58,306 nucleotides of DNA from Lentimicrobium sp. (GTDB lineage: Bacteria; Bacteroidota; Bacteroidia; Bacteroidales; Lentimicrobiaceae), in NCBI GenBank assembly GCA_019429275.1, contig JAHYJC010000029.1, positions 1-58,306 on the forward strand, read 5' to 3'. Below the pieces are notes generated by a model. It did no database searches. It saw only the letters and a program-made list of their open reading frames with translations, and was not told the DNA's origin. Both the position numbers and the translations under genes were made by a program. Shown here one piece after another: positions 18,800 through 28,609 of this stretch. Numbering within the stretch: position 1 is the stretch's first letter; the number at the start of each line of letters is the position of its first letter.

Positions 18800-19684
18800 T
18801 CAATCTGTTTCTGGCCAGTCAACAAAATTATTGGAACTGGTACAAACTTCTGATGCAAATATAATCGCCTGATGAATAGCCTGATCCCAAAACTTTTCAG
18901 ATTCAGGAATTTTATTTATTCCGTGAAGGACAGAAACCAGTCCGGCATTGAAATTATCACCGGCTCCGACTGTACTTACTACCTGGATTTCAATGGCTTG
19001 ATAATGTTTCTTAAACCAAGGAGTAAACAAATCCACACCTTCGCTGTTGCGGGTATAAATTAAAATTTCAGTACCGAAAGACAATATTTTCTGATAAACA
19101 TCATTTCCGCTGGTCAGGCCAAACAGATTTGTAAAGTCCTGATCTGAGCCTCTGACAATATCAGAAAGTGAAATATTTTCAATCATCAGATTGGTGATTT
19201 CGTCGCGATTACCTGCAATTTTCCGGAAATTGGGATCGTAAACCAGAAAACCTCCTCCGGCTTTGGTCTGGCGGGCCAGTTTCAGAATATTCTTATGGTT
19301 TCTGTGTTGCCGGGCATAATTGGAACCAAAAAGCATTAAATCACCCGGATTAACGACAGGCAGATCAAAATCAGCAGGTGATTCGGGACGATGAATATAA
19401 AATTCATAATCAGCATCGCCCTTTGCGTCTAAAAAAGCCAGCGCCAGTGAAGTTTTGCCTTCGTACTTATGAACTGAATCGGCATTGATGTGATTGGTTT
19501 TCAGGAAGTCAAGAATTAGCCTTCCTGTATGATCATTTCCGATTTCGCTGAAAAACCTAACCGGAACTGAACGCCTGGCCAGAGAAACAGAAGAATTCAA
19601 CATACTTCCACCCGGGCAGGCCCAAACCTGATGATGGTTTTTAAAAGTTAAATCATAGAGGCTTTCGCCAATGGCATAGACCAT
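18800..19684 (-). CDS. PfkB-family carbohydrate kinase (fructokinase-like)
   Basis: A 294-residue cytosolic sugar kinase of the ribokinase/PfkB family. The N-terminal signature is GGSMLNSSVSLARR with FSEIGNDHTGR, and the C-terminal catalytic signature is VSTVGAGDNFNAG, where the Asp is the catalytic base. The sequence looks closest to fructokinases, but the sugar is not certain. The start follows the second porU gene by 8 bp, so a housekeeping-type kinase is embedded in a secretion operon. Confidence 0.88.
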   Translation of the reverse strand: MVYAIGESLYDLTFKNHHQVWACPGGSMLNSSVSLARRSVPVRFFSEIGNDHTGRLILDFLKTNHINADSVHKYEGKTSLALAFLDAKGDADYEFYIHRPESPADFDLPVVNPGDLMLFGSNYARQHRNHKNILKLARQTKAGGGFLVYDPNFRKIAGNRDEITNLMIENISLSDIVRGSDQDFTNLFGLTSGNDVYQKILSFGTEILIYTRNSEGVDLFTPWFKKHYQAIEIQVVSTVGAGDNFNAGLVSVLHGINKIPESEKFWDQAIHQAIIFASEVCTSSNNFVDWPETD

Positions 19685-19692
19685 AAATAAAA

Positions 19693-22600
19693 TTATCGGG
19701 CAACAATTACTTTTGCAGTATTCGAGGTTGTATTCCCATTCCTGTCGCGAACCTTAAGTCTTGCCACATATAAACCACCCCTTGCCAAACTTCCATCATC
19801 CAACCTGCCATCCCAGCTAACTATGCCTGACTGGTAGCCTTCGGATAAAACTTTGAATGGGCCGAGCGAACGAACAAGGCTACCTGTTGACGAATAAATT
19901 TCAACATCCACATCAAAGCGACCGTCATATTGATTGTGCCCAAAACGGAAAGAGATCGGTCCTTTGGTTGGATTCGGGTATGCCAGCACCTCATCAAGCG
20001 ATAGGATAATATTGCGTTTTACTTCGAAGCGAATGCTGGCTTCAGACGAATTATTGAAAACATCCCATGCCTTTAAAGTGAGAATATGTTCACCATCAGG
20101 CAGATTGAAGTATTGATAAAGAAGTGATCCGCTCTGATAACTGTTCAAATCGGCAATGTAATAATCGTTCAAAACTATTGAATTGTAATTATTACCGTTG
20201 ATTGTGGCAACAATATCATGTCCTATACCATTGCCAACGGTGTTTATTCCACTTTCATCAAACAGATAAGCCAGCAACTTTGGGCTTTCATTGGTGATGC
20301 TACCCTCTATAAAGTTTGTGTCATTCATAAAAAGTTTAATCTCAGGACCTGTAAAATCGAGTTGAGGCTGGTTACTTGATCCTCCTATGGTAAAATCTTT
20401 GGAAAAACCATGCCCGTCAACGGTTCCGTCAGTCACATAATAGCTGAGTTTACCCCTCCCGAAACTATAATCTATATCCTTTGGAACCGGAAAGGTAAAT
20501 TCAAACAATCCATTTACAACAGAGGCTTTGCCCTGATATAAAATACTTTTCTGGACATAAAATTCTGTTTGAAGACTCAAAGGATCCTGGCCCAGGGTTC
20601 TGACTTTCGAAGGTTTATCAAGGACTTTAATCTGAACTTCACCATTGAATCCGGTCAGCAATATGTTTTCTGCGTCTCTGACTTCACCTGTCACTTTTAC
20701 AAGGCTTGTTGCAAAAAGAGTATCGGCAGGTAATCCGGTTTTCGCATCGTTTATAGATGTAGTAATGACTTTATGTTTGGGCAAAGGCATGCGGATTGAC
20801 GGATCGCCGAACAAAGTAAGATGCCGGGTATTTGCCCCGGACCCATTCTGATTCTTAGTGTATTTTAGAATATCGCCAAGGCGGGGAATGTTTCCACCCG
20901 TTGATTTAAAGGCGGTATCGGCAAAACTAAGATTCAGGGCTGCATTATTGCTTGAAAAAGCAAGGCGCGTTGTGGTAATCATTGACATTGCACCCCCATC
21001 AGGATTTAAAAATACCAGCTCGCCGGCAGAAGTGTGGCCGGGATTATCAAACCTTGAAAACTCACAGGTTGCGGTAAAAAACAATCCCATTCTGGAATAA
21101 TTCGTCCAGGAATTGATATCGGCAATTTCAAGGATTCTTTCATCAGCCCACCCAACTTCGCCACCATGTCCAATATAGTTTACAACCAGCGCGCCTTTCT
21201 CAACCTTGCTAACCAGTTCGCGGTTCACATCAGGGTACCTGCTTCCACCAGGGGTTGAAACCTGTTTGAATGCATCAAAGTAAATTTTTTCGGTATTATA
21301 AACAGGATGATTACGTAAAATACTATCTGTTAGGCCTTCAGCCTGATTTAAATGTGCGTTTCTGTCTTCATCATCGGCAAGTACGATTAGTGTGTTTCTC
21401 CAGTCGCCGTGAACGGGAGCATCATTAGCCATATAGGTAATGGTTTTTTCAACGACCGTATTTGCCTCTTGTTGCGTTCTAACCGGCATTCTACCAACAG
21501 CAACATCAAGCATGCCGGCAGCATTTGAACCACCTTCACCATCATCAAGCAGCACGTAATAATCATCAGAAAGAAAAGATGCCGTTGTTTTAATTGAGTT
21601 GTCGCTCTGGAATGAAGGCACAAAATTTGAATTCTGGGGAATTCTGTTCTTTACATCATAAGATGCATTTCCAAAAAGCAGCAGATATTTTGGATAACCA
21701 GCATCGCGGCCCCGATCGTAGAGCATTTTCATGAAATTACGGATGGCAGTAATGTCCTGTATCCCAGACGAAAATTCATTATAAATTTCAGGTAATGAAA
21801 CTACAATGGCTGAAATCTCTCCCATATCATTATGTGCAGTTGCCAGAGTTTGGGCCTGTGAACTAAAATCAGGATGAGTAATGACAATAAGATCATAATT
21901 GCCAATGGAGTGCAGATTCTGATTGGAAATTTTCTCACCGGGTCTTATCGAGTTATATGAAGTACCGTTGAGGGCAATGAACTCTTTTAAAACAGTGGTA
22001 TTGCTGTTAAACTTCACAACATCGCCCGAACGGGTATAATTAACCAAAAAAACATTAAGCGGATCTGTAACGTCCCAAATTTCAGTTACTGTATTTGCGT
22101 TGGAAAGAGAAAACTCACTGATGCGGTTGTTTGCTATTGATTTTGAATCGCGGAATGACATTTGCCCACCAGTAAATTTGAGAGAACATTGAACATTCAG
22201 GGTAATAAAATCGAGCCAACCTAAATCGGTGCTCGATAATGGATTAAACTTAAACTGAATATCCAGCATGTCGGCTGGGGGAGTAAATGTGGCAGAGGTT
22301 ATCAGATCGAAGGCATAATCGTATTTTGAAGTTATTTTTGCCAGTGTACTGGTGCCTACCACCTGATTGTTAACAAGAAAATTAAAACTTAGCGCGTTGG
22401 TGGTTGACCTGCCTGCAATTCCATACCTGATAACAGCATTTGAACCGGGAATTATATCGGAAAAAGTGACTTGTGGAATATTCAGAGTACGGTTATAAAA
22501 ATCCATTTTCTCGCCAAACCATTTTCTACCGCTCTTGATAAGGTTATATAAATCCTTTTCGTAATGGAAAAGAGCTGTATATTCATTGACAAAATAATCA

Positions 22601-23514
22601 GCTGGATTTTGGGGAGGCTCGGTAAAAGTGATGCGTCTTCCGTTTTCTGCACCTATGGTGAGAAAATAGCAGGCTTCATCTGCATACAAATGCGTTGTGT
22701 GATCCAACCTTCCCGACAAAGGATTTCTTATCCATGTCTGCGGGCCTTTACCATAAAATAAAATATAGTCTCCCTGTGCAAAAACTCCCGGAGTTGCTGT
22801 AAACACACTGATCGAATTTTCATGGAGATCATCTGCAGTAATTACCCCTGCAGTCATATTTAACATGGCTCCTCCGTTTCCGAAAATTCTGATTTTATCA
22901 GGATTTAAACCGTTTGTGTTGATGCCAAGATTTTTAAGATCATCAAAGGTAATTTTATAAACTCCTGATTCAGCCAGATAGAATTTATACCAGTCACCGG
23001 TTGCCAGCACTGAATTATCTGCATAAGTGTTCACACTTTTAAGCACCGGGGGTGAAGCAGCAAAAGTAATTTCGAGCGAATAAGATGCCAACTTTTCGGT
23101 TTTCCCGGAAGCCGGATTCAGACCAAAAGGCAAAACAGTTGCAATGGCTTTTAGATTTCCGCGTTCACTCAGAACTTCATAATTGAGATAAGGAGCTGAA
23201 AGCAGTTCTTTTTCGCCCAGAACCTTCCTCTCCTCATCAGAAATGGGAATATATGTCAGGTTGTCAAATCTGATGTCTTCAACATGCATACCGGCTGGAA
23301 CATCAGTAATGGTTACCGAAAACGGAAGTATTTCATCAGGAAGTCCCGTGTATTGAGCTTTTTCAAAGGCAAGGGATTGCATGGCTGAGTCTGCCCCAAA
23401 ATAGAGTGTAACCGGTTCAATCCAGTTCAGGCTTACATTAACTGGCTTTTGCGCGGCAACAAACAATGGGAGCAGCACTAAAACCAAATAAATCAGTATA
23501 TTTTTTATTTTCAT
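19693..23514 (-). CDS. porU: Type IX secretion sortase-like peptidase PorU, second copy
   Basis: A 1273-residue protein with an N-terminal signal peptide (LVLLPLFVAAQ). The central C25 (gingipain-like) domain keeps the catalytic His in NYIGHGGEVGW (H783) and the catalytic Cys in FFTATCEFSR (C817). The C-terminus carries an FlgD-like beta-sandwich starting at LAYPNPTKG. PorU is the cell-surface enzyme that removes the C-terminal sorting domain from type IX cargo and attaches cargo to A-LPS in some species. This copy lies 12 bp downstream of a closely similar first copy. Both look complete. Which one is the true sortase is open. Confidence 0.88.
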   Translation of the reverse strand: MKIKNILIYLVLVLLPLFVAAQKPVNVSLNWIEPVTLYFGADSAMQSLAFEKAQYTGLPDEILPFSVTITDVPAGMHVEDIRFDNLTYIPISDEERKVLGEKELLSAPYLNYEVLSERGNLKAIATVLPFGLNPASGKTEKLASYSLEITFAASPPVLKSVNTYADNSVLATGDWYKFYLAESGVYKITFDDLKNLGINTNGLNPDKIRIFGNGGAMLNMTAGVITADDLHENSISVFTATPGVFAQGDYILFYGKGPQTWIRNPLSGRLDHTTHLYADEACYFLTIGAENGRRITFTEPPQNPADYFVNEYTALFHYEKDLYNLIKSGRKWFGEKMDFYNRTLNIPQVTFSDIIPGSNAVIRYGIAGRSTTNALSFNFLVNNQVVGTSTLAKITSKYDYAFDLITSATFTPPADMLDIQFKFNPLSSTDLGWLDFITLNVQCSLKFTGGQMSFRDSKSIANNRISEFSLSNANTVTEIWDVTDPLNVFLVNYTRSGDVVKFNSNTTVLKEFIALNGTSYNSIRPGEKISNQNLHSIGNYDLIVITHPDFSSQAQTLATAHNDMGEISAIVVSLPEIYNEFSSGIQDITAIRNFMKMLYDRGRDAGYPKYLLLFGNASYDVKNRIPQNSNFVPSFQSDNSIKTTASFLSDDYYVLLDDGEGGSNAAGMLDVAVGRMPVRTQQEANTVVEKTITYMANDAPVHGDWRNTLIVLADDEDRNAHLNQAEGLTDSILRNHPVYNTEKIYFDAFKQVSTPGGSRYPDVNRELVSKVEKGALVVNYIGHGGEVGWADERILEIADINSWTNYSRMGLFFTATCEFSRFDNPGHTSAGELVFLNPDGGAMSMITTTRLAFSSNNAALNLSFADTAFKSTGGNIPRLGDILKYTKNQNGSGANTRHLTLFGDPSIRMPLPKHKVITTSINDAKTGLPADTLFATSLVKVTGEVRDAENILLTGFNGEVQIKVLDKPSKVRTLGQDPLSLQTEFYVQKSILYQGKASVVNGLFEFTFPVPKDIDYSFGRGKLSYYVTDGTVDGHGFSKDFTIGGSSNQPQLDFTGPEIKLFMNDTNFIEGSITNESPKLLAYLFDESGINTVGNGIGHDIVATINGNNYNSIVLNDYYIADLNSYQSGSLLYQYFNLPDGEHILTLKAWDVFNNSSEASIRFEVKRNIILSLDEVLAYPNPTKGPISFRFGHNQYDGRFDVDVEIYSSTGSLVRSLGPFKVLSEGYQSGIVSWDGRLDDGSLARGGLYVARLKVRDRNGNTTSNTAKVIVAR

Positions 23515-23526
23515 TTATTTTCTTTA

Positions 23527-26500
23527 TTACCTAATAACAGATACCTTAACCGATGCAACAGATTCATCACCTGATTCATCTCTGACTCTTAACCGTCCGA
23601 TATAGAAGCCTGGAGTGATGTAATTTCCATTAAATCCTCTGCCATCCCAATCAAATGCCGGCGAGCGATAGCCCTCAGCAAATATAGTACGATTGAATAC
23701 AGCGACCTGTTTCCCCATCAAAGAAAATATTCCAAGTTCCAGATCCAGGTTTTCACCGGCTTTGTTATGCTCAAAAATAAATTGTGCATTATAACTGAAT
23801 GGATTGGGATAAACCTCAAACTGACCAAGCACAAGTTCAGCCGAGGAAGAAACTACAAAATCAATGGATCTTTCGGAGGAGTTATTATTTACATCCCATA
23901 ATTTCAGTTTTACCGTATGAGGCCCTGGTTCAAGTGACCGGAAAGGAAAAGAAATCCGCCCGCTTCTATAAGTATTCAGGTCGGCCTCATAAAAATCATT
24001 GAGCAGGAATGGTGCATCGGTTTTGCCATCGAGTATCGCAACAATGTCATGGCCAATGCTGTTTCCAATGGTATTAATGCCACTTTCGTCGCTGACATAG
24101 GCCAAAAACACAGGATTCTCATTGGTAAAACCACCCGCTCTGAAAAGTGTGTCGTTGATAAACAGTCTGATTTCAGGACCGTCATAATCTGTAATTTGAT
24201 TGTTGCTTATGCCTCCCACAACAATGCGGTCATAAAATCCTGCGGCATCTATAATGCCATCAGTAGCATAATAACTGACTTTCCCGTTGCCATATTGATA
24301 AGCAATATCTCGTGGCACAATAAATGAAATGTTGAAATATCCGTTTTCAACCAATGCTTTTCCTTTATATATGATGTTCCTTCTCACGCTGAATGTCATG
24401 CGCGAAAATCCATCCGACCCCAAAGTTTCGACTATAGTTTCCTTATCAAAAACGGTGGGAGTTATTATACCTGAAAACCCGGTAATAGGCATCCCATTTT
24501 CATCGCCAATGTACCCACTTATGGTTACCTCTTCCATTGCTTTGAGGGTATCGGCAATGTAGCTAACCTCATTTCCATTGATTGAGGTAGTATAAACCTT
24601 AAATTCAGGATAAGCCATCTTCAGTGCCGGGTCGCCAAGCAAAACAAATTTCTTTCCGTTAGGATCAGCACCGGTCAACATCTTCGAACTTTGTATCAGT
24701 TCACCCAGAAACGGCATTCCATGTTCGGTGGGTTTCAGTGCCAGATTATAAAAATTCTTTGCCAGATTAAAATTTGGTGTTCCATAGGTTGGTCGGGCAG
24801 TTGTAAAAAGCGCAACCCCTCCCCCTCTTGGGTTCAGAAATACAAGTTCACCGCCAGAAACCCGCAGCGGGTCATCATATCTGCTAAATTCACAGGTGGC
24901 AGTCATAAAAACCGGCAACCTGTCATAATTTCTCCAGCTGTTGATATCGTTGATTTCAAGCACACGTTCATGTGCCCAGCCGGTTTCGCCTCCGTGTCCG
25001 GTATAATTCACAATCAAAGCTCCTTTTTCCATACGCTGGTTGATGGCGAGGGTGGCATCGGGAATTCTTTGACCGCCGGGAGTGGAAATCTGAGGATAAG
25101 CATCCAGGAAAATCTTTTCTGTGATGTAAGCTGAATATGTTGAATCAATCATAGTGGCAAGCTGATTTGCCTGGTGCATATGTTCATTGCTGTCTTCATC
25201 GTCGGCAATAAATGCAATTACATTACGCCAGTCACCAAAAACCTTATCAGAAGTTGCATAATGAATAATCTTGTCAACTGCATTTTTGGCCTGCTCAGGC
25301 GTTTGCACAACAAGCCGGCCAACTCCGATATCAACCATATCTGTTGCCAGCCCTCCTTCATGATCATCGAGACTACCGAAAAAATCATCAGTAGCATAAG
25401 AATTTACAGGATGCAGAGATTCGACAGTCTGATAGGTAGGCACAAAATTGGAATTTCCTGTAATGTAGTCTTTGTAATCATAGGATGCATCACCAAAAAG
25501 AAGTAAAAATTTCGGTTTGTTCCACGAATCTGCCTTTTTCCAAAGCATCCGCATAAAATCTCTGATTGCACTGATATCCTGAATGCCTGACGAAAATTCA
25601 TTATAAATGGACTGTGGGGTGACCACCAAAACATCGAGGTTGTTTTGAGCGCCATGAAACTCCGCCAAACGGGCTGCCTGATCCATAAAATCGGGATGAG
25701 AAACAATAACCATAGCATGAGGCTGCGCACCATGGAGGTTCTGGTTAACCACTTTTTCTATGTAAACCGGTTTCAGATACGATGCATCATCGGTTACAAC
25801 ATACTCTCGTATTGTATCTGACAAAGCTTTGAAGCGGAATCCATCACCCAACACAAAAGGCTGTATATATCCGGGTTGCTGAGGATTTGTAACATCCCAC
25901 AACTGGGCCACCTTGCCGTTCCCATTTGCATTATATTCAACTATTCCGGTTGTACCGGCTTTTCTGAAATGCATTGTTCCACCTGTAAATCTCAATTCTG
26001 CCGGAGCATTTATTTCAATAAAATTAATCCAGCCAATGGAGCTGCTCAATGACTTATTGTATTTGAGGTTAACCTGCGAAATTGGTGATGAAAGAGTTGT
26101 TTTGAATGTTTCAACCGACATTCTCGCAAAGGCAGTACTGGGTTCAATAATTATCGGCGGAACCTGTAAAGTAAATGAATTGCTGCCGGCACTGAGGGTA
26201 AAATTGCTTATTGCTGTTGAACGCGCAGCAACACTTAATCTGAGCGAAGTTTCAGCTGAAGTAGCAGGATTAAAAGCGGGCAGGTTATAATTTCTTGAAG
26301 AAACAATATCAAAAACATCTCCAAACCATTCTTTTCCTGATTTTACAAGACTAAACTGATCGGGATGAATGGCATAATACCAGTCGTAATAATCAAGAGA
26401 GGTGGCAGCAGGAGACTGAGGCTGAGGGAATTCCATCATCCGGGTTCCATTGCCGGAATTAACACTGATAAAATAGTAGGTAAAGTCTGAATATAAATGT

Positions 26501-27315
26501 TTTCTATGGTTGAAAATACCTGTAACAGGATTCCAATACCATTCAGTCGGGCCCTGGGCATAAAATAAAATAAAATCACCCTGATCCATTTTCCCATCTC
26601 CTCCATCGAAAACCATGATGGGCACTTCCGGCAAATCATCGTGGCGGGTATTGCCAGCCCGTTCAGGCAACATTCTTCCTCCGAAACCATGAATCCTTAT
26701 TGCGGAAGAATTTAATCCACTTACCTGAATTCCCATAGAAGACAGATCGTTGAATGTAAGTCTGTGTATTCCGTTTTGTTCAACTGCCATTCGATACCAA
26801 TCGCCGGAAGCAAGAACTGAATTGGCAGCATAGGCTGATTCCTGCTTTAATTCCCTTCCTGAAGACTGAATCTCTTCTGAATCAATATGAAATGATACCA
26901 GCTTCTCTACTTTGCCCGAAACAGGGTTTTTGCGCAAAGGAACAAAACTGATTTGATGGGTATATTCTGTAATATTTCCCAGTGATGTAGTGGTTACAGT
27001 TATTTTATCGGAAAGAGAGGCTGTTTCAGCAAATTTCAAGGCAACCTTCTCAAGACTATCGAGCGGTGCAAAGACCTCTTCTGATAAAAGAAAGACCTTT
27101 TCAGTAACTCCGGCTTTCAGATTAACAACAAGTACCGGGAGCCTGCTTTCTTCAGAAGTGTAACAATCATAGCAAAATAACCACGATCGGGTGGTGCCGG
27201 ATTCAGGCAATGGGTTCTGCCATTTAACAATTTGATGCTGTGCATTCAAATTATTTGTGGCAAACACGATTACAATTAGCACTAAAAAGTTATATATAAT
27301 AGATTGCTTTATCAT
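23527..27315 (-). CDS. porU: Type IX secretion sortase-like peptidase PorU, first copy
   Basis: A 1262-residue protein with a signal peptide (residues 1-25, ending NLNAQ). The C25 peptidase domain holds NYTGHGGETGWAHERVLEI (His774) and FMTATCEFSRYDD (Cys808), which is very close to PorU of gliding Bacteroidota. An FlgD-like C-terminal domain begins at FEVYPNPFSYN. It is the first gene of the five-gene minus-strand unit and is divergent from porP. In Flavobacterium johnsoniae porU lies beside porV and gldJ; gldJ is near here but porV is not in the window. Confidence 0.92.
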   Translation of the reverse strand: MIKQSIIYNFLVLIVIVFATNNLNAQHQIVKWQNPLPESGTTRSWLFCYDCYTSEESRLPVLVVNLKAGVTEKVFLLSEEVFAPLDSLEKVALKFAETASLSDKITVTTTSLGNITEYTHQISFVPLRKNPVSGKVEKLVSFHIDSEEIQSSGRELKQESAYAANSVLASGDWYRMAVEQNGIHRLTFNDLSSMGIQVSGLNSSAIRIHGFGGRMLPERAGNTRHDDLPEVPIMVFDGGDGKMDQGDFILFYAQGPTEWYWNPVTGIFNHRKHLYSDFTYYFISVNSGNGTRMMEFPQPQSPAATSLDYYDWYYAIHPDQFSLVKSGKEWFGDVFDIVSSRNYNLPAFNPATSAETSLRLSVAARSTAISNFTLSAGSNSFTLQVPPIIIEPSTAFARMSVETFKTTLSSPISQVNLKYNKSLSSSIGWINFIEINAPAELRFTGGTMHFRKAGTTGIVEYNANGNGKVAQLWDVTNPQQPGYIQPFVLGDGFRFKALSDTIREYVVTDDASYLKPVYIEKVVNQNLHGAQPHAMVIVSHPDFMDQAARLAEFHGAQNNLDVLVVTPQSIYNEFSSGIQDISAIRDFMRMLWKKADSWNKPKFLLLFGDASYDYKDYITGNSNFVPTYQTVESLHPVNSYATDDFFGSLDDHEGGLATDMVDIGVGRLVVQTPEQAKNAVDKIIHYATSDKVFGDWRNVIAFIADDEDSNEHMHQANQLATMIDSTYSAYITEKIFLDAYPQISTPGGQRIPDATLAINQRMEKGALIVNYTGHGGETGWAHERVLEINDINSWRNYDRLPVFMTATCEFSRYDDPLRVSGGELVFLNPRGGGVALFTTARPTYGTPNFNLAKNFYNLALKPTEHGMPFLGELIQSSKMLTGADPNGKKFVLLGDPALKMAYPEFKVYTTSINGNEVSYIADTLKAMEEVTISGYIGDENGMPITGFSGIITPTVFDKETIVETLGSDGFSRMTFSVRRNIIYKGKALVENGYFNISFIVPRDIAYQYGNGKVSYYATDGIIDAAGFYDRIVVGGISNNQITDYDGPEIRLFINDTLFRAGGFTNENPVFLAYVSDESGINTIGNSIGHDIVAILDGKTDAPFLLNDFYEADLNTYRSGRISFPFRSLEPGPHTVKLKLWDVNNNSSERSIDFVVSSSAELVLGQFEVYPNPFSYNAQFIFEHNKAGENLDLELGIFSLMGKQVAVFNRTIFAEGYRSPAFDWDGRGFNGNYITPGFYIGRLRVRDESGDESVASVKVSVIR

Positions 27316-27350
27316 TACAAAAATTCTTACAAGTAGGTTGTGGTAGTTGA

Positions 27351-27358
27351 CAAATATA
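27351..27358 (-). promoter_or_regulatory. Candidate -7 box for the porU unit
   Basis: TATATTTG on the minus strand, about 36 bp before the first porU start codon. No well-spaced TTG is found upstream of it, so the call is weak. Confidence 0.35.
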
Positions 27359-27422
27359 CTCCGATTGAAACAAATGATCTGATAAAAATAACACTGTCAG
27401 ACAATAATTGTTTCAATTCATG

Positions 27423-27430
27423 TATCTTTG
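27423..27430 (+). promoter_or_regulatory. Candidate -7 box for porP-gldJ
   Basis: TATCTTTG on the plus strand, about 155 bp before the porP ATG. No TTG lies at the ideal distance. It would serve porP and gldJ. Confidence 0.3.
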
Positions 27431-27584
27431 CCACTGGTTTGAACACTTTAAAGTGACAGGCATAATAACGGTAATGACTGAACGTTATTGTAAATTACTT
27501 AAGGGATTATTCTTTTTTTTGGAAAGACTTATAATTTGACATTCAAAATTTTTTGTAATATTGACTGTGAAAAAACCGGATATC

Positions 27585-28577
27585 ATGAGAAAAAAGTTGG
27601 GTTTATTCCTGTTGCTTTTGTTGGCAGTTATGACTGTTAATGCACAGGATCCTACCTTTTCTCAGTATTATGGAAATCCTTTGTTTCTTAATCCGGCACT
27701 TGCAGGGTCAAAGGTATGCCCCAGGCTTACCTTTAACTACAGGAATCAATGGCCGGCAATTCCATCCACTTTTGTAACCTACTCAGCTTCTTATGATCAA
27801 TACATAGATGCTGTATCCGGCGGTGTTGGTATAATGGTACTTTCGGACAACCAGGGAGACGGTACGATAACCGGAACACATGTAGATGCCATGTATTCTT
27901 TCATGACAAACCTTTCAAGCACCCTTACCATGAATACTGGTTTTCAGGTATCTTTTATTCAAAATAAACTTAACTGGAACAGGTATATTTTTGGCGATCA
28001 GATTGAAAGGGGTTTATTGGGTAATCTGCCGCCAACCTTAGAAAGTCCTCCCGACAGGTTGAACGTTGCAATGGTTGATTTTTCTACCGGTGTTCTATTC
28101 GGATATAATCAAACCATGTATTTCGGGTTCGCTGCCCATCACATTAGTCAGCCCGATAATTCCTTTTATAGTATTGGCAACAGCAAGCTCGATATGAAAC
28201 TTACTGCTCATGCAGGAGCCTTAATTGATATGAGAGGTGATTATACCGGAGGCAACATACTGGAAATGAGCGTTTCTCCAAACATCATGTACCAGCAACA
28301 AGGCAAGTTTCACCAACTCAATCTGGGTTTATACTTCAACGTATATCCCCTGGTTGTTGGAGCATGGTTCAGAAATAACTTTGAAAATTCCGATGCTGTA
28401 ATTGGATTGGTTGGTTTTCAGCACGAAAAATTTAAAGTGGGATACAGTTACGATTACACAATTTCCCCATTAACAAACAGTGGAACACACGGTGCACATG
28501 AAATTTCTTTTGCTTGGTTGTTTGACTGCAGGCAAAAAACTTTCAAGCACAGAGCAATAAAAGACCCCTTATTTTAG
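27585..28577 (+). CDS. porP: PorP/SprF family type IX secretion membrane protein
   Basis: From the ATG at 27585 the product has 330 residues and a signal peptide ending at VNAQ. The opening DPTFSQYYGNPLFLNPALAG, followed by RNQWP, is the PorP/SprF hallmark. These are outer-membrane barrels that pair with specific type IX cargo or with the PorE-type periplasmic anchor. The frame extends to a TTG at 27561, but only the later ATG starts directly at the signal peptide. gldJ follows after 32 bp. Confidence 0.92.
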   Translation: MRKKLGLFLLLLLAVMTVNAQDPTFSQYYGNPLFLNPALAGSKVCPRLTFNYRNQWPAIPSTFVTYSASYDQYIDAVSGGVGIMVLSDNQGDGTITGTHVDAMYSFMTNLSSTLTMNTGFQVSFIQNKLNWNRYIFGDQIERGLLGNLPPTLESPPDRLNVAMVDFSTGVLFGYNQTMYFGFAAHHISQPDNSFYSIGNSKLDMKLTAHAGALIDMRGDYTGGNILEMSVSPNIMYQQQGKFHQLNLGLYFNVYPLVVGAWFRNNFENSDAVIGLVGFQHEKFKVGYSYDYTISPLTNSGTHGAHEISFAWLFDCRQKTFKHRAIKDPLF

Positions 28578-28609
28578 TTAACAATAATCAAAAACAACAC
28601 ATACCAGAA

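Noticed and set aside
25913-26290. Plus-strand ORF inside the first porU gene
   Set aside because: It is antisense to a protein with intact peptidase motifs and shows no domain of its own.
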